This document shows positions 9,801-20,790 of a DNA stretch of 64,000 nt, piece after piece. The translations under genes were made by a program, and so were the position numbers. The stretch is taken from NCBI GenBank assembly GCA_963662175.1, contig OY759224.1, positions 31,133,489 to 31,197,488 of the forward strand, in the 5' to 3' direction. The number at the start of each line of letters is the position of its first letter. Position 1 is the stretch's first letter. The notes below the pieces were generated by a model, which worked only from the letters and a program-made list of their open reading frames with translations, searched no databases and was not told the DNA's origin. This stretch comes from Aradus depressus. Taxonomy: Eukaryota > Arthropoda > Insecta > Hemiptera > Aradidae.

Positions 9801-10262
9801 TTTGACGTTAAACGATGACGTCCTAACCGAAGGATAGGCGTTTTCTCAAGCGTGTTTTACTTTCATTTCTCTAGTTTTGTATAATTTTATATTCTGAACA
9901 AATATTCTTATAATAATAATTATTATTGTAATTGTTCCAAAGTTTGAACTATATACATTTAAGTAAACTAGTAGAGAGAAATCGTATACCTATAATTGAC
10001 ATTGTAAATCGAGTTTGACAAAAGTATGCTCTCAAATTTCAAAATGGATGAAAATGTAAACTGTACAGGTGTATATTATTTTTTAGTATACGTTATGAAA
10101 ATATATAACAATCATACTGGCAAAATCATATTTACAAACTAATTCGTTTAGATTTTGGAAGCATTCAATACTCACAATGTAAGTAAGTGTCAGAATAACG
10201 GTTCCATTGGTCTTGGCAACAAAACAGCAGATAGCAAGAAAGGAAAATAACAGATTATATAA
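9801..10262. other. No gene seen
   Basis: AT-rich sequence with broken frames and no recognisable family. Confidence 0.4.
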
Positions 10263-10512
10263 ACTCATGCCCGGGCATTAACTTTAAGGTCATATCACCT
10301 ACTACCAGCGCGCTCTATCGTCGCTCTGGTAGACATGAGCCCAACTCTACACTGGGAGTCCTAAATTTTGCGTAACCACCAGGTTTAGGTTTAACCTAGG
10401 GCAGGGGTCTTGAACGAGTATCTGAATACAGGCTGGGAGCATCGCTTAACGTCATGGCTTGCTCAAGGCTTCTTCACCTCCCAGATAAATCGACCAGAAT
10501 TCGAACCCGGAA
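10263..10512 (-). mobile_element. SINE-A copy
   Basis: The minus-oriented body (ACTCATGCCCGGGCATTAAC, GCGCGCTCTATCGTCGCTCT) continues to a box-B-like TTCGAACCCGG. The hAT element at 10528 lies just beyond. Confidence 0.85.
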
Positions 10513-10527
10513 TTTTAATCTCAATCG

Positions 10528-11253
10528 TAGGGTTGTGCGATAGTCGATAGTACTATCTACTACTATAGTTTCGTCGATAGTCTTAAGAAAGTTATTTTAG
10601 AACTTTTACTTTGATGATGGGAAAAGTGCTAAATGTACTTTGTGCTAAGTTTTATTGAAAACTAGTTGCAACACATCCAATTTAAGGGATCACCTCATGA
10701 GACGCCATCAAGACCAAACAACCCACTGCAGAAGCTGCATCACTGCCTACTGTTCCATAAAGTTTACCAAAAGTATTTTTCGTCAATTGATAATTAATTT
10801 TTTAATATTGTTTCATAAAAGTTGTTGATTGAAATACAAATTGTTGACTCTAATGCCATTGTACCTACTTCATTGTTTTTTGATTATCTACAATAAGTAT
10901 TTTTGAACTTTAATTAATTTGCTAATATTTTTGGCAAGTGTTATACTTAATGCGATTATTTTTGACAGAAAATGTTATTTCCATAAAATAAAAGCTCGAT
11001 TTGAAAGAACAGTTACTTATTCGATTGATATTTTTATTCCCCTTTCATTATCCATAACATAGAATAATATATATTAGGTAGATGTATATGATAAAAAAAA
11101 AATAAAATAATCATATTATAATATAATATTGGAATTGGAAAGTATTTTGCATGAAAAGGGGCAATTTACTGAATTATCGATACTATCGATACCATTCCAC
11201 CGATAGTATCGGACTATTGATAGTGGCCAACTATCGACTATCGACCATCCCTA
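10528..11253 (+). mobile_element. Internally deleted hAT transposon with BED-finger remnant
   Basis: Terminal inverted repeats read TAGGGTTGTGCGATAGTCGA at the left and the matching TATCGACTATCGACCATCCC TA at the right. They are flanked by 8-base near-duplications (CTCAATCG at 10520-10527, CTCAATAC at 11254-11261), the hAT size. The plus-strand interior near 10630-10725 encodes a decayed BED zinc finger: AKCTLC, then TSNLRDHLMRRH, i.e. C-x2-C and H-x4-H, with one in-frame stop. The transposase core is absent, so it would need a helper. It lies in intron 2 of the three-exon gene. Confidence 0.82.
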
Positions 11254-11337
11254 CTCAATACCTCTCTATAAGAATACACTGTAACAAGTTATGCTGGTAT
11301 AAAATGGTATAAAAGTTACCCTAAATAAGAAGCCTAC

Positions 11338-11547
11338 CTGGGACTACCCACTCAGCCTGAGGCTGGTTGTAGACAAGCCCTCGATGCTGTACTGATCCCG
11401 TGTACTCCACAATGTCCTGCTCTCTCAGTCTAATCCCATTATCCTGGTACATCCAGAATCCATCCTCTCGCTTCCCTGTCCCTTCATTCCACTTGGTGCT
11501 GTTCTTCAGTCTGTGGCGAAATGTGAAGTTCTCCAGGTCACAAGAGT
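11338..11547 (-). CDS. Exon 2 of the three-exon host gene
   Basis: On the minus strand the acceptor CTTGTTTTCAG ends at 11548 and the donor CAG|GTAGGC begins at 11337. The 210-base exon is open. Joined to exon 1 it reads DSCDLENFTFRHRL, KNSTKWNEGTGKREDG, FWMYQDNGIRLREQD, IVEYTGSVQHRG and LVYNQPQAEWVVP. It starts with two bases of the Asp codon begun in exon 1 and leaves one base for exon 3. The W/Y/D-rich composition looks like a folded domain, perhaps extracellular given the hydrophobic start in exon 1. I do not recognise the family. Confidence 0.75.
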
Positions 11548-11919
11548 CTGAAAACAAGAAATGTTTCATTAAGAAAAATGTCGTTCGAGACATATCATTT
11601 GTATAGTTTACGATGGTATTCTGTGAGAAGTTCCCCCCGGCTGATCCAGAACCACTTGTAGTCCGACACAGTCTTGATCCGTCTATAGTTCATGTCGTGA
11701 GTAGATCGAATACTAGTATAGATCGAGGGGAAAGCCATAACATGTTAGCAGAATGAGTGATATATCACTAAAGGATACAGGCTTTATGACAATGAGTGGG
11801 GTTCTTTACAAAATATATATTATTACAGTTATAGAAAATAACAACAGATTGGACACACCAGAGTCACACATGGATACCTGCTGATCGGTGGGTCACAGCC
11901 TGGGTGGGGACCCTCTCAC

Positions 11920-12018
11920 CTGATAGAAGAGCCAACAGCTGACAAAATACCGACAGCGCCATTACATCACCAACAATTTTCAAGAAATATTTATCAAAAG
12001 TTCAACGCACTTGACTTC
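11920..12018 (-). CDS. Exon 1 of the three-exon host gene: 5' UTR end plus signal-like start
   Basis: The ATG lies at 11962-11960 and encodes MALSVFCQLLALLS before the donor G|GTGAGAGG at 11919. The hydrophobic stretch resembles a secretion signal. A TGA in frame a short way upstream closes the reading frame, supporting this start. Upstream, TATTGTTTTCAG at 12019-12030 looks like an acceptor, so this exon probably begins at 12018 with a further noncoding 5' exon elsewhere. The exon phases agree with exons 2 and 3, giving a 250-residue protein. A signal followed by a C-terminal coiled coil is an unusual pairing, so one exon could belong to another transcript. Confidence 0.62.
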
Positions 12019-14080
12019 CTGAAAACAATAAATATCAACAGAGATATTTAATATTCCCAACTCGTTTTCCAGTTATAGAAGATATACTAAATTAGTGAGA
12101 TTAATAACTAATGAATTAATATCCGAACGTAGTGTGAAAGGTAATTATTATAGTTGTGTTCTTTAAAATATCCCCACAAAAAGGGTGCCATAATGAAAGG
12201 ATTATTATTATTATTATCTAAGCCTTCATTTATATCAAATCGAATAAATTAAAAAATGAATTATTTTCCACACAAGGGATATGCCATAATGAAATGATTA
12301 TTGTTTATTTGAATTGATATTATCTATATAAAAATAAATCATATTAGACTGATTTGAAATTTTATTGAAGTTAATTTACTAAAAAAATGAATTATAAATT
12401 GATTAATGGAGTGAAGCTCCCAAGGAAAAAACTATGTCATAAATAACTCTACAAAATTTTTAAAATTACTTTAATTGTACCAATCAAAAAATCAAATTAT
12501 GTTTCCCGAGTAAAAAAATGCATTATTAATTCTTCTGTCCCGATTAATTGGTACATACCTCAAAGGCGTAGTCCGTGGAGCCCCATGCGTTTTGAAATTT
12601 TAACTTCGTTGAGAGAGCATATGAGGAATCAAAAAAAATCAAAACATATTTACAATGAAAACTATTTTAATAAAAAAAAAAAAACTTCGAACTTGAAAAT
12701 TGGCCATTGAAATATATACAAAAAAAATAAATGAATCCTACCTCGTGACGTCACCTTGAATTAAATTTACAAATTTTACTCTTTTAACATAAATCATGAG
12801 GTCCGCGTTCTTCCCACATCCTCTCTACCCTTCACTGTTCACTTAGTACTCACTTTAACTTGTTAACTCACTCTTTTCACTAAAATTGTCAAAAAAATTA
12901 GAGACTAGTCTCTCATAGGTTCCACCTCTACCAGAACCCAGCATAGACTGAATTTTAGCTGTTTGCACTGCATTGTGGGTCGGCAAATTCGGATGTCTTC
13001 TGTTTTCCGTCCTTTGTTTCTCTTAAATATTAATCTTTTTTGGCGTTTTCTTCCCTGGTTTCTTTTGTTTCTTTCTTATTAAATGTTGCATGAATTTTCT
13101 GTTACTTTTCTTTTTAATTTTGGCTTCTTCATTTCTTGAAAATAGCATTTAAATCTTGTGCTATACACCTTCAGATCATTTATACCGCTTTGGATTGGAT
13201 CCGTCCTCTATAATTGGATCACTTTTGGAACATGCTTCCTTTTCAAAATTTTGAGCTGGCTTTTCCATCTGATGTGGGTAGTTTTTCTCTTCTTTTCCTT
13301 TTTCAAATTCTTCTTAATAATTAACTGTCTTTTTCTAAAAATTTCCAAAACCTTCTACCGACTCGTTTTTTAATTATTGATCTTTTCTTATTTTTGGTTA
13401 TAATTTTCTCAAATTTTCTTCATTCCTTCTTCTTTTAGCTGTTTCATTTTATTCCTGGGTGTTAAATTAATCCCTTCTGAAAATTTGGTTTCATTTTAAA
13501 GTCGGTGGATCTTGTAATAGTTGTACAAAATGTTAGTTGATAACTGTAAGGTTAGGCCTACAGCTACCTTTTCTTCCTTTTAAAGGTATTCTTACTTTCT
13601 TCCTGTTGATTTTATATTTTATTTTCTTCATCTTTAGGTTTCTTTCTTCTTTATTTTCTTTTTCCTTTTCTAAATTGGTTCAAAAAAAATAACGTTGCTT
13701 CTACATCAGTTGTCTTGGCAACGGGCTTGTTTACATTACAAGTGACGTTGGCATTAGAACGCATGCTTGTGTTGTCTTCACTGCTAGATTCGTCCCACAT
13801 CCATTTCTAAATGTCAACTCGAAAGAGGAAACGCTATTAGCCCTGCAGCTCACGCGTATAAGAAAAAACAAACAGATAATAACAAATAATAAGAGAAGTA
13901 ACTAAATAAAAATATACAAATATATTAAAATAAATAAACATAGGCCTGCTCTTTAATATAAACAGAAAGAAATTGTGGAAGCAATTAGAAAACAAAAACA
14001 ATTCAAAATTATATAAAATAAAAATAAGGCCTTTGAAAAGGGACGACTAGCAAAATAATGATTAATAAAGTCGACAGTAC
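12019..14080. other. Gene-poor AT-rich stretch with a small tandem duplication
   Basis: About 12180-12310 contains two copies of a GCCATAATGAAAGGATTATT-like block roughly 95 bases apart. The rest has T-rich and A-rich tracts, including a C/T-rich stretch 13010-13680. No coding exon or known repeat family was found. Confidence 0.4.
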
Positions 14081-14086
14081 CTTTTC

Positions 14087-14343
14087 AATGTAGAAGGAAA
14101 TCGAGGTTCTGTCGTGTAAATGAAAACTCAATATTAGTCAACGTTTCGGAAACTATTTATTTTCTTCTTCAGGGCCTTATAATGACTTGAGTGAAGGTTT
14201 GTCACACAAACTCACAACACCTTCACCACACACATCCACTCAAGTCATTATAAGACCGTGAAGAAATAAATAAATATTTTTCGAAACGTTGGCCAAATTT
14301 TGAATTTTCTTTTACACGACAGAACCTCGATTTCCTTCTACAT
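14087..14343. mobile_element. Palindromic element with hammerhead-like motif in each arm
   Basis: The outer ends ATGTAGAAGGAAATCGAGG and its complement border arms of about 110 bases. The left arm carries a 41-base motif on the minus strand (14136-14176), the right arm one on the plus strand (14254-14294). The left copy reads GGCC, CTGAAGA, A, GAAA-loop-TTTC, C, GAA, ACGT, T. The right copy has GTGAAGA and ends ACGT, T, GGCC. The element therefore has the same build as 8150-8566 with different helix II bases. No protein is encoded. Confidence 0.7.
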
Positions 14344-14589
14344 ACAGTAAAATAATAGTAGCCATAACAAAAAAAAAAAAAAAAAAATTGCAGGTAATTT
14401 TTCATCAATTTATTATACTTCAATAATTATCAGAAATCATAATTTATTAGAAGTAATAAATTAAATAACATTTTTCTTGATTTCTAAACTTTTAGTGAAA
14501 AATAAAAATAAATTGTTGATCTTCTTAACATCTACATTATCAAAAAAAAAACTGTTCAATTGAATCTAAGTTGCTGTTTGGACTATTTG
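14344..14589. other. No gene seen; A-run near 14370
   Basis: Only AT-rich sequence with a poly-A tract. Confidence 0.4.
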
Positions 14590-14770
14590 TAAGTTATTTG
14601 TGGAATAATGTTTGCCTGGGGATACACAAAGAGGGACAATAGAACAGAAAGTGTATGAGGTCGTCCTTTTCGTTTAAGGTACAGACTGCAGACACTTTCA
14701 GGACAAAACTGATATCTGAACACTTCAAGTATTATCCTAAACTTTCTATTGTTATTGTGGAGACGAATTT
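14590..14770 (-). pseudogene. Possible LINE C-terminal zinc-knuckle remnant
   Basis: In two minus frames joined by a likely frameshift one reads ESVCSLYLKRK, then DDLIHFLFYCPSL. This resembles the C-terminal C...H...C knuckle of Jockey- or I-type LINE ORF2 proteins. It is short and diverged, so the call is tentative. Confidence 0.3.
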
Positions 14771-15120
14771 GGATGGCGATCAAAGTTTTTCAATTTGACA
14801 GTTTATTGAAAGAAAGTTTTCTTAGGAGCCTAAAGCATTGACCAATCGGTTTAGGGAAATATATTTAGATTTTGTATAAACTAAATTTTGTTTAGAGTAT
14901 AGTGTAAACATCCTGATGCAGAATGAGCGCATAAAATGAAAATGGTCTCTTACACTGAAATTTTACTTCTTAGAAGAATATGCGAGAAGTCTTAAATCTC
15001 CCATTCTTACAAACCAAAACAAAATAATGTTGATGGCTATATCTTTCATTCAGAACTTGATGGTTAATTGAAAGTGTTTGTTACTTATTTGTTGTTATTG
15101 TGGTCTATAGAGTTAGAATC
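14771..15120. other. No gene seen
   Basis: AT-rich sequence with broken frames and no recognised repeat. Confidence 0.4.
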
Positions 15121-15132
15121 TAATAATACGTG

Positions 15133-15300
15133 AGTATATATCGCCTACTACCAGAGCGCTTTTTCGTCACTCTGGTGGACATGAGCCCGACTCTACTCTG
15201 GGAGACCTAAATTTTGCCCACTCAGATTTAGTTACCTAAGCTAGGGGTAACTAAGATCTTACAGGCTCGGCACTATCGCTAACGTCCTATCCGAGTTTTA
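15133..15300 (-). mobile_element. SINE-A fragment
   Basis: It contains TATATCGCCTACTACCAGAG, TGGACATGAGCCCGACTCTA and the CGCTAACGTCCTATCCGA region in minus orientation. Both ends are lost. Confidence 0.8.
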
Positions 15301-16138
15301 ATTTTAACTCATAACATATTTTTCCTATAGGTTGACATAAGTACATATATATGTAGGGTGGGCTAGTCCATGAACCTAGGGACCTAAGCATCCAATGCTC
15401 GTTTTCGTAACCTGGAAGAGCCGAGCTTGCGGGCTGTCAGTTGCCATAGCTCGCTCCTTTTGAAGTCCAGGATCCTATCCCCCAACACCTTGGAATTCAA
15501 ATAATAATTTAAAAATATCATATTCTATAATATCGATTTATTAATATTGGTCGCTAAAATTATTATCGTGACTCACTTCGTTCGAAATGGAATGTTTATG
15601 CCTAGTTTATTACGTATGACTTGTTTTTCTCTTTACAATTATATTCAATTCATGGCGCCCCTAATGATAAAGTTTTGTCCCTCGTATATGTTTTAGCTCC
15701 AAACAATCTCGTTTGTCCACAAAATTCCTTAAGAAATTAAAAGAGTTGGAGTCTGATCTGAAGCTAAAGACTTTGAACCAGCATTTATTTCTGCATTCAA
15801 AGTGTGTTTTGAGAACCTGGACAGTTTCACTAAAAGGACCGACGGGAGGGTCAACATTTTATTTCTTCTGATACATCAACTGGATTTACTCGGTAAACTG
15901 CAATTTTATACTGTCCATTTTAAATCTTAGTCTTTAATTTTTTTTTACTAGGCATTTAAATTTTTTACCGAGTGTTCTGAAATTTCCAACTGCGCCTTAT
16001 TAACCGTGTTATTGGATTAACTCACTAGGCAATGCATTTTTAGTTATTGGGTTAACATTTTATTTACAGTGTTGCATTTTACTATGCAATTGTACCCTAG
16101 GATCGTGATAATATTAAATTATAATAATGTATTGTAAT
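15301..16138. other. No gene recognised
   Basis: 15350-15490 is less AT-rich and resembles eroded dispersed repeat. 15760-15870 has a short open plus frame but no splice signals or known motif. The rest is AT-rich. Confidence 0.35.
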
Positions 16139-16142
16139 ATTG

Positions 16143-16315
16143 CGGGGGCCGTGCGGGCTAGAGCGTAGGGCTTTATGTCGCATGGTGTCTCCATGGTTTG
16201 TAGGTTCGAATCCCGTCCGGGAGTGAGTTTTATTTCGTAGGTAGAACTCCCTCTATGGATGTCGTAAATAACTAGATATAACACATTGACATGGATAAAG
16301 AGCCAAAAAAAAAAA
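16143..16315 (+). mobile_element. SINE-B copy (tRNA-derived) with poly-A tail
   Basis: The head GCCGTGCGGGCTAGAGCGTA and box B GGTTCGAATCCCG are followed by GTCCGGGAGTGAGTTTTATT, GACATGGATAAAGAGCC and an A-run. Confidence 0.9.
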
Positions 16316-16375
16316 TATATATATATATTCCTTATTTTATTCATTTATTATAAATTTGCCAGTTAAAAAATTATT

Positions 16376-16431
16376 CGACAAAATTCCTAACTACAGAATA
16401 AACAATTATTTTGTAGTTAGGAATTTTGTCG
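16376..16431. repeat. Short perfect-looking hairpin, arms about 25 bp
   Basis: CGACAAAATTCCTAACTACA on the left is matched by its reverse complement on the right across a loop of a few bases. It could be the residue of a small palindromic element. Confidence 0.75.
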
Positions 16432-16539
16432 TTTGTTATTTTGTCATCGGATATTTTTGTATTAAATATAGTTTATTAACGATTTATATTATCGTTTGTT
16501 ATTTTTGATTAGATATTCTGGATTTGATCTTTGGACATG

Positions 16540-16860
16540 GAGCCACGAAGGACTTACTTGAACCTCCCTTGGTCAGTCGGTCTGCTTCCTCGTTTCCCAG
16601 AATGCACAAGAGATCGGAAAACCAGAGTCCAACTTTCTTGTAGTTTCCAAGGGTGTTCCAACTGATTCACGCACCAGTATTGACCGTATTACTATCTTAC
16701 TCGAAAATAATTTGAACTTCAAAAGGACAGGGACCGTATTCCATATTTAAAACAATGCGCTAAACCGACAATGGCGTCGGTCTTAGAATAGCACAACGGA
16801 CGCGTAGTAAAGTTTGCGACTCCTCTTCCGTTTAAAAAACAATCTCAAGCCAATTTTATC
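16540..16860 (-). pseudogene. LINE RNase H-domain remnant
   Basis: A minus-strand reading gives LLCILGNEEADRLTKGGSS and then SFVAP. This matches the RNase H tail motif (GNE-x-AD-x-L...GSS...F) of Jockey/I-type LINEs. The upstream part is heavily decayed. Confidence 0.45.
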
Positions 16861-17718
16861 CCGGATACAGTATTATATAGTATTAATATCAGATTACTTT
16901 TTTTAAAGCCCTGGAATCCAAATTTTAATCCTTTTAATGTTTCCAAAAAAAAATGGATATATTTAAATTGTAAAAAAATAAAAATAAAAGTGTTTCCTCC
17001 TCTTCTTCTTCTTCTCATTTTTTTTACACAATTTTAAGCTAAAATTTTCGAACGGTGGGGGGTGGGTGGGGGTTGTTCAATTAGTGTAGGAGGGGGGGCT
17101 GTAACACCTCGGTAATGGTTTTCCGATCTCTAAAAGGTTTTAAATAAAAGCCCCAACCCAAGGAGAGCAGGTATTAACTCTAATGGGTTTTAAGAACACA
17201 TCACCGTTCTATCTAGGTATAGGTATACATAACTACAATCCCACTTGAAAAAAACGTTTTCAATGTTTATCTACAGATTTGTATAAAATTTCTTGTTATT
17301 ATAATATTATTATTATAAAATTTATTGTTTTTATTATTTACTCAAATATATTAATTATTACTTAACCTAAATATATGTGCGATATATGGACAAACAATTA
17401 AAAAAAAAAAAAGTCGTCGATGAATCCCCGGCAATGTATCAAGGTCGGTTTCTCGTATTAGTAATGTCGGTTTCTCATTGTTGTCACTGTTTCTATACAA
17501 AACTAAAGCCAACAGCCTTTGGATGATGATTTGTTTACCAATAATATTTAAATAGGTATTAATAAGTAATTAACTTATATTTAACAAATGCGAAAAAGCG
17601 GCTCTCACGCATCGAAAAAATTGAGGAAGTTTATGGCGAGGGTCAAAAAAACATTAAGGCGTAGTCAAGGTCCACGCCGTAGATTTTCCGTGAAAACGTC
17701 AGGGGAAATCATTTTTCA
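16861..17718. other. No gene seen; G-rich patch near 17055-17100
   Basis: A GGGTGGGTGGGGG patch and AT-rich stretches. No family recognised. Confidence 0.4.
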
Positions 17719-17828
17719 TTTTTTTTTTGAGGCTGCCGTAGCTCTTGCATTTGCTCGGCACTAGACTTTTTAGGTTTTTTAAAATTTCTTTTGATGTGAG
17801 CTTTCCTCTGATTCATATGAAACGACAT
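17719..17828 (-). CDS. Hypothetical short basic ORF
   Basis: From the ATG at 17828 the minus strand encodes about 36 residues: MSFHMNQRKAHIKRNFKK, then PKKSSAEQMQELRQPQ, and a lysine-rich end. It is strongly basic and ends in an A-run. It may be a fragment of a transposase or chance. No neighbouring signals support a gene. Confidence 0.2.
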
Positions 17829-18180
17829 CTTTTTTTTTTTTGCAATTTTCAATTTAATACCGATTTTTACATATATATTTCGGGGAATATTTTTATTGTT
17901 TCACTTTGAGTACTAGTAGTGCTCCTCAAGCTCTTTACAATGACACCCGAATCAACGTCCTATCTAAACGCGTTATCACGACACACTAATTTCTAATTTT
18001 ACACAACGCTAATTCGCAACAATCATCCGCCGGCGCCCACACTAGCCCGATAACGTCACAGGCAAAACAAACACGTACAGACATGCTCTATCCATTGTGA
18101 CCTAAACCGTTGTTATCACATTATTAGTCTCGTAGTTATTATAGATTGAAATCTGACGGTATTTTGTAACACAAGAAAGT
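17829..18180. other. No gene recognised
   Basis: Mixed composition stretch before the mariner fragment. It may contain upstream mariner sequence, but no terminal repeat could be identified. Confidence 0.35.
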
Positions 18181-18510
18181 TTGACCGGCTATCACTGTGC
18201 TTAACGAGCGAATAGACGTTTTCACGTCAAAATTTCGTGGTGGACATTTCCACCTTGTAGACGATCCTCGCTCAGGCCGACCTGTTCAATTAGACGAGGA
18301 TCTTCTGAGAGCTGCAGTTGAAGAAAATCCAGCTGTAACAGTTGAAGAACTTGAATCAACTCATTCCACCATCCAGCGCCATCTCCATCAGATCGGAAAA
18401 AATTTCCAAATTAGGAAAATGGGTGCCACATGAGCTTAGCGAGGCAAATCTTAGAGGGCCTATCTCGATTTGCTCATTATTAATCTCAAAGCTTAATGGG
18501 TCCTATAATG
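18181..18510 (+). pseudogene. mariner transposase N-terminal fragment, frameshifted
   Basis: It reads FRGGHFHLVDDPRSGRPVQL, DEDLLRAAVEENPAVTVEEL and STIQRHLHQIGK. After a frameshift it continues KLGKWVPHELSEANL. These are the helix-turn-helix DNA-binding half and the WVPHEL linker of mariner transposases. The catalytic domain is absent. It is a dead copy. Confidence 0.85.
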
Positions 18511-18669
18511 GTCAAATCACAATTTTGTCTTTTGTTTTCTATAACTATAAGAATATGTATCTTGTAAAAAAAAAACATTCATTGTCATAAAGGTTGTATT
18601 GTTTAGTGAAATAAAAAGTTTATCTATCTGTCATTGGTATTATGGAACGGCATTGAGATTAGATTAGGT

Positions 18670-18881
18670 TTTATGACTCATGCCCGGGCTTTAAGTACGA
18701 GGTCATATCGCCTACTACCAAAGCGCTCATTCGTCACTCTGGTGGACATGAGCCCGACTCTACTTTGGGAGTCCAAAATTTTGCCTACCCTAAATTTTTA
18801 TTCACATCCGAAGGACGACGTGCTTAAGTTTATTTTACCTCCCAGATAAAATAAACTAAGGGCCTCGGTCGGGTTTGCATT
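18670..18881 (-). mobile_element. SINE-A copy, head truncated
   Basis: The minus-oriented body runs from GACTCATGCCCGGGC to GGGCCTCGGTCGGG, preceded by TAGATTAGGTTTTAT as the tail remnant. Confidence 0.88.
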
Positions 18882-19104
18882 GAGATTCTAGTGGCACTGA
18901 TAAGGAACAGGCTAGGTTTGAAACATTTCATTTCAGTTAATGATATGATACGTTGGAGGCTGAGATGAGAATCCACTTAGATGTCTGAAGAAGGAGGAAA
19001 AATACCACTCAGCCATATTTCTTACGATGAGGGCTGCTAGATGATAAAAACTGGGGCTTTCCTTCTAAATGGGAACAGAAGGTATACCTCTCCTTATTTC
19101 CTCA
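18882..19104. other. No gene seen
   Basis: Less AT-rich sequence without a recognised family. Confidence 0.35.
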
Positions 19105-19325
19105 GCTATACTTAGTATAGGGGAAGTTTTGTAATCGGTCAACAATTCGATGTCGAGTTTTCACTGAAATTTAAAGTATGTGGACACAATAACATACATT
19201 GGAGCGAATATAATTGAGATATGTCAAATCGGACAAAGAGAAGGAGGGGGGGGGGGGGGGGGCAATTGTGGGGTGGTTTAACAGACAATCTCAACTAAAT
19301 GAATGTATTGAATATACAGACGAGG
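19105..19325 (+). repeat. Repeat B start fragment with poly-G tract
   Basis: CTATACTTAGTATAGGGGAA, GTAATCGGTC and CGATGTCGAGTTTTCACTG open the repeat. A G-run lies near 19244-19262. Confidence 0.8.
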
Positions 19326-19590
19326 ACCAAAATGTTTAGACAAGGAGTGGAATCCAAATAGGATTTGCCAATTAACCAGGCTACGGTTCCTCTGGAGGTT
19401 CTATGGAGGACCTCTCCAAAATATTGGAGAATAGAATAAGGTGTAAATAATAGGATTGATTAAATTTGAAACGATAAAAGAAGATATTTCATAAAAAAAG
19501 ATGCAGTTAGCCAACTGAAAAGACAACAACAAAAGATAACAAAGCATTGGCTAAATTAAAAATAAAATTGAACTTAATATTAAGAGTGAA
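19326..19590. other. No gene seen
   Basis: No family recognised. Confidence 0.35.
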
Positions 19591-19692
19591 AAATATAACA
19601 TTTAAAATATAACATTTAAAATATAACATTTAAAATATAACATTTAAAATATAACATTTAAAATATAACATTTAAAATATAACATTTAAAAT
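19591..19692. repeat. 14-bp tandem repeat, about seven copies
   Basis: The unit TATAACATTTAAAA is repeated almost without change. Confidence 0.95.
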
Positions 19693-19751
19693 GAAAAATA
19701 AAAGTTCATAAAGTACGTAAAATAATAAAGTTCTTATCGGATATGATAAGG

Positions 19752-19773
19752 GGGGGGGGGGGGGGGGGGGGGG
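19752..19773. repeat. Poly-G tract
   Basis: An uninterrupted G-run of about 22 bases in an AT-rich setting. Confidence 0.95.
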
Positions 19774-20439
19774 CTGATGGATGGTGAGATCAGCCCCGCC
19801 GCAACATATATCAGTGCCCTAGGCGAAAGTCTACCTTGCGCCCTCTTGTAAGCAGAGAAAATATCAATAATTAAAAAATAGAACTTCATAAAAAAATTTT
19901 GTAATGTTTAAATTTATTTTTAAAAAAATAAAAAAAAATATATAAAAAAATTATAAAAAGAACATATCATAATATATCTGAAAAAATGATTGAAAGACGT
20001 GAAATTGTATCAATTTTTGGAAAAATTCAATTGTATTTTTCGGGCTTTAGCATTCTTCAATTACATCCTTGAAATATATGCTCTTGGCCAGTTCGTTTTC
20101 TATTGCAAGAACAGCAGAGCCTGGAGTCTTTCTTGTGTCATAGTTGATCTTAAATAGGTTTTTATTAATTTCAATTTGCTAAAACTCCTTTCGCAACTGG
20201 CTACTGATACTGGAATCGTTAAAAGTATGCGTAACGCAATCCACAAGTTCGTGAATAAGTCGCAAGTTTCTTTTTTTTTTTTCTATTCATTCAATCAAGG
20301 TCAAAGAGTCAACAACTCTTGTGCCGCTAACATCGAGGCGCCCTAGGCGATCGCCCTTCCCGCCCCACCGTTCCGGCGGGGCTGGGTGATATGGTGATTG
20401 TGATGGGATGCACCGTCTGCTGATGGCCGGGCTGAGCAG
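19774..20439 (-). pseudogene. hAT transposase C-terminal (dimerisation) fragment at 20040-20235
   Basis: On the minus strand one frame reads TIPVSVASCERSFSKLKLIK and TYLRSTMTQERLQALL. A shifted frame then gives LAIENELAKSIYFKDVIEE. This is the conserved hAT C-terminal dimerisation domain of the ZMYM/TTF-like transposases. GCCCTAGGCG occurs at both ends of the surrounding block (about 19817 and 20340) and may belong to the element. At least one frameshift is needed, so it is dead. Confidence 0.75.
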
Positions 20440-20790
20440 GTAGATAATAATAATAAATTTATTTCCGTTAAACCAATACATGGTAATAGGATACGTCAAA
20501 TGAATTTATACATTAAGATAGCTTATAATTTAGATTTATAACTACTTGAGTCTAACACATCTATAATTAGTAGTAATAACAAAACTATTAAAAAAAGTAA
20601 AATGAAATTAATAAAAACTGAACAAATAAATACTTAAAAATATATGAGTTTATAAAAAAAAAATTAATACAAGATAGGTTTATAATAAGTTGACACATTT
20701 TTCAATTTAATAAAAATTAAGATAACTATTTTTCAAAAAGTCTTTATCCCCTAACGATGTTTCGGGACATTCTGACGTCAATATAAGAGA
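20440..20790. repeat. Dispersed repeat shared with 37310-37690
   Basis: After a TAA-repeat it reads TTTCCGTTAAACCAATACAT and continues almost identically to the second copy at 37.3 kb. It ends at AACGATGTTTCGGGAC, which corresponds to the damaged end of the hammerhead-like motif. About 350 bases are shared in the same orientation. Confidence 0.85.
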
